Below are positions 39,814 through 40,962 of a stretch of 40,962 nucleotides of DNA, piece after piece (positions within the stretch are counted from its first letter, which is position 1; every line of letters begins with the position of its first letter). This DNA is from Macondimonas sp035325645 (GTDB taxonomy: Bacteria > Pseudomonadota > Gammaproteobacteria > UBA5335). Below the pieces are notes generated by a model, which saw only the letters and a program-made list of their open reading frames with translations, did not search any database and was not told the origin of the DNA. The position numbers and the translations under genes are program-made. The stretch spans positions 1 to 40,962 of the forward strand of contig DAOKZK010000019.1 in NCBI GenBank assembly GCA_035325645.1, written 5' to 3'.

Positions 39814-40448
39814 TAGGCGGTGCGGGTCATCACGCGGGACACGGCGTGCATGACCCAGCGCACGGGCGCTGGCAGGTTCCGCGCCCCGGCGCGGCGGGCG
39901 GTATCGCCGTGGTGGAATTCGTCGCGCTCCATCTGATCGAGGATGGCGCGGCTCTTGGCATCGGCGGACGGCAGACGGTCGAGGTGATCGCGGATATGAG
40001 CGATCACCTGATTCTCCGTTTCGACCACGAAGCCCAGGCTCCAGCGATCTCCTGCCAGACCCGCGACCGATCCGATGGCCAGTGACCCGAGATACCAGAG
40101 CGGCGCCAGCCGGCTCGGCCGGTCCTCGAGCTCCTCCAAGCGCCGTTGGCACCAGATGAGGTGTGCATGTTCCTCGCGGGCCGCTTGCCGCAGCGTGTCC
40201 GCGACCATGGAATCGCGACTGAACAGCGCCTGGCCCTGGTAAAGCGCTTGGGCGCTGATCTCGCCGGCGTGATTGATCCGCATGAGACGTGCCGCTTCGC
40301 GCTGCTCCTCGGCGGCGAGCACCGGCTCGGGAACGCCATCATCGGGATGGGCGCCGATGGGTTCGCGCGGGTCGGCCATGAGCGTGCGCATGGCCTGCTG
40401 GACATCCATCAGGATACGATCGGTCCAGCGATAATTTCGATTGTCCAT
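39804..40448 (-). CDS. coq7: Ubiquinone biosynthesis hydroxylase Coq7
   Basis: 2-polyprenyl-3-methyl-6-methoxy-1,4-benzoquinone monooxygenase, a diiron enzyme for the last hydroxylation in ubiquinone synthesis; many gammaproteobacteria use it in place of the flavoenzyme UbiF. It has 214 residues, ferritin-like. Metal ligands appear in LMRINHAGEISAQALYQGQ, AAREEHAHLIWCQRRL, ETENQVIAHIRDHL and MERDEFHHGDTARRAG. The central LWYLGSLAIGSVAGLAGDRW is the membrane-facing hydrophobic part. The ATG at 40448 gives the usual length; a frame to 40592 is not conserved. It is divergent from the ferredoxin-like gene. Confidence 0.95.
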   Translation of the reverse strand: MDNRNYRWTDRILMDVQQAMRTLMADPREPIGAHPDDGVPEPVLAAEEQREAARLMRINHAGEISAQALYQGQALFSRDSMVADTLRQAAREEHAHLIWCQRRLEELEDRPSRLAPLWYLGSLAIGSVAGLAGDRWSLGFVVETENQVIAHIRDHLDRLPSADAKSRAILDQMERDEFHHGDTARRAGARNLPAPVRWVMHAVSRVMTRTAYYF

Positions 40449-40590
40449 GAAACCGAATCTAGCGGCGCCGGGCTGTCGAGGCAAGCCGCAGTCTCGACGG
40501 GCCCGATGTGGATCACGTTCGTGGCGGGCCACATGAACGGGCGGACCACGGTAGGATGGGCGCAGCGCTCCGGTCGAGGACAAGCATGTC

Positions 40591-40905
40591 ATGAGCTTCT
40601 ACCGCTATCACGTCTTTTTCTGCACCAACCTGCGCCCGCCCGATGCGCCGCGGCCGAGCTGCGGCGGCTGCGGCTCTGAAAAGTTGCGCGAACATGCCAA
40701 ACGGCGCGTGGCCGAGCTCCATCTGGCCGGTCCCGGCCGGGTCCGCATCAACCAGGCGGGCTGCATGGAGCGCTGCGAGCAGGGTCCCGTCGTCGTGGTC
40801 TATCCGGATGAGGTTTGGTATCGCTGCCGTTCGACGGAGGACGTCGACGCCATCGTCGAACAACATCTCCAACAGGGCCGGCCCGTGGATCGACTGCGCC
40901 TGTGA
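40591..40905 (+). CDS. 2Fe-2S ferredoxin-like protein (thioredoxin-fold type)
   Basis: A 104-residue protein of the (2Fe-2S) ferredoxin domain family with a thioredoxin-like fold. It starts MSFYRYHVFFCTNLRP; cysteines are at 11, 24, 27, 58, 62 and 79. Cys11, Cys24, Cys58 and Cys62 (in NQAGCMERCEQGP) fit the usual cluster ligands, and the PSCGGCGSEKLREHAK region is typical. The end VDAIVEQHLQQGRPVDRLRL is likewise standard for the family. The electron partner is unknown; the neighbouring coq7 needs a reductant, but a link is speculation. Confidence 0.92.
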   Translation: MSFYRYHVFFCTNLRPPDAPRPSCGGCGSEKLREHAKRRVAELHLAGPGRVRINQAGCMERCEQGPVVVVYPDEVWYRCRSTEDVDAIVEQHLQQGRPVDRLRL

Positions 40906-40962
40906 TCGTGTCTTGTCATCGGCGGCGGCAGGGGGTAAGATTTCGCCCCTTTACGGGGTTTC
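40906..40962. other. 57-base end of window, small stem
   Basis: After the ferredoxin-like gene, GCCCC-TTTAC-GGGGT (about 40949-40959) could form a short stem near the edge. Too little sequence remains to say whether it is a terminator or the start of the next gene's leader. Confidence 0.25.

Noticed and set aside
1..40962. CRISPR array, tRNA or rRNA genes, insertion sequences
   Set aside because: No regularly spaced repeats, no tRNA-like cloverleaf or rRNA core sequences, and no transposase frames were seen on reading the window.

Overview
The window reads as a high-GC gammaproteobacterial chromosome segment. The supporting signs are a complete System I cytochrome c maturation operon, an enterobacterial-type SpeD, Coq7 (so ubiquinone), OmpW with an FNR-like site, GT9 and DUF6165 envelope genes, and a cobalamin-controlled class Ia ribonucleotide reductase. 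A purple-sulfur-bacterium-like or hydrocarbon-degrading gammaproteobacterium is my guess; the species cannot be read from the sequence. Almost all of it is dense, ordinary core genome. No CRISPR array, intact insertion sequence, prophage, rRNA or tRNA was seen.

Layout. 1-743: a less GC-rich edge with a DUF6904-like gene and a geneless stretch. 744-3063: a small membrane protein and the signal peptide peptidase sppA. 3204-6494: divergent metE/metR. 6513-10806: a promoter, a cobalamin riboswitch and nrdA-nrdB. 10893-11166: a remnant of mercuric reductase merA. 11526-12365: an exported methyltransferase. 12787-16590: ompW, the thioredoxin-chaperone cnoX and a GH5 glycosidase on the minus strand. 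16676-17724: two overlapping half-size permease genes. 17849-20308: an Ap4A-phosphorylase-like protein lacking its HIT histidines, a thiamine-binding-type protein and an RsmB/NOP RNA methyltransferase. 20429-21268: a DUF2059 periplasmic protein. 21331-28250: ccmABCDEFGHI. 28326-30544: DUF6165, a GT9 glycosyltransferase and an unknown exported protein. 30578-34602: two alpha/beta hydrolases and an AlkB-type monooxygenase. 35030-35713: an FAH-family hydrolase. 35891-38783: trpG-trpD-trpC-osmC. 38794-39813: speD with a structured leader. 39804-40905: coq7 and a 2Fe-2S ferredoxin-like protein.

How the parts work together. metE (cobalamin-independent methionine synthase) sits beside nrdAB (cobalamin-independent ribonucleotide reductase) under a B12 riboswitch, so the 3.2-10.8 kb block is a set of B12-independent enzymes with metR between them. 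The nine ccm genes overlap or nearly touch and encode the whole path from heme export and loading (CcmABCDE) to thioreduction and ligation (CcmFGHI). The alkB region may form a small oxidation module for hydrophobic substrates. The least explained items are the degenerate Ap4A-phosphorylase-like protein, the split permease, the exported methyltransferase, the fungal-like GH5 enzyme and the terminator-like hairpin in the speD leader.
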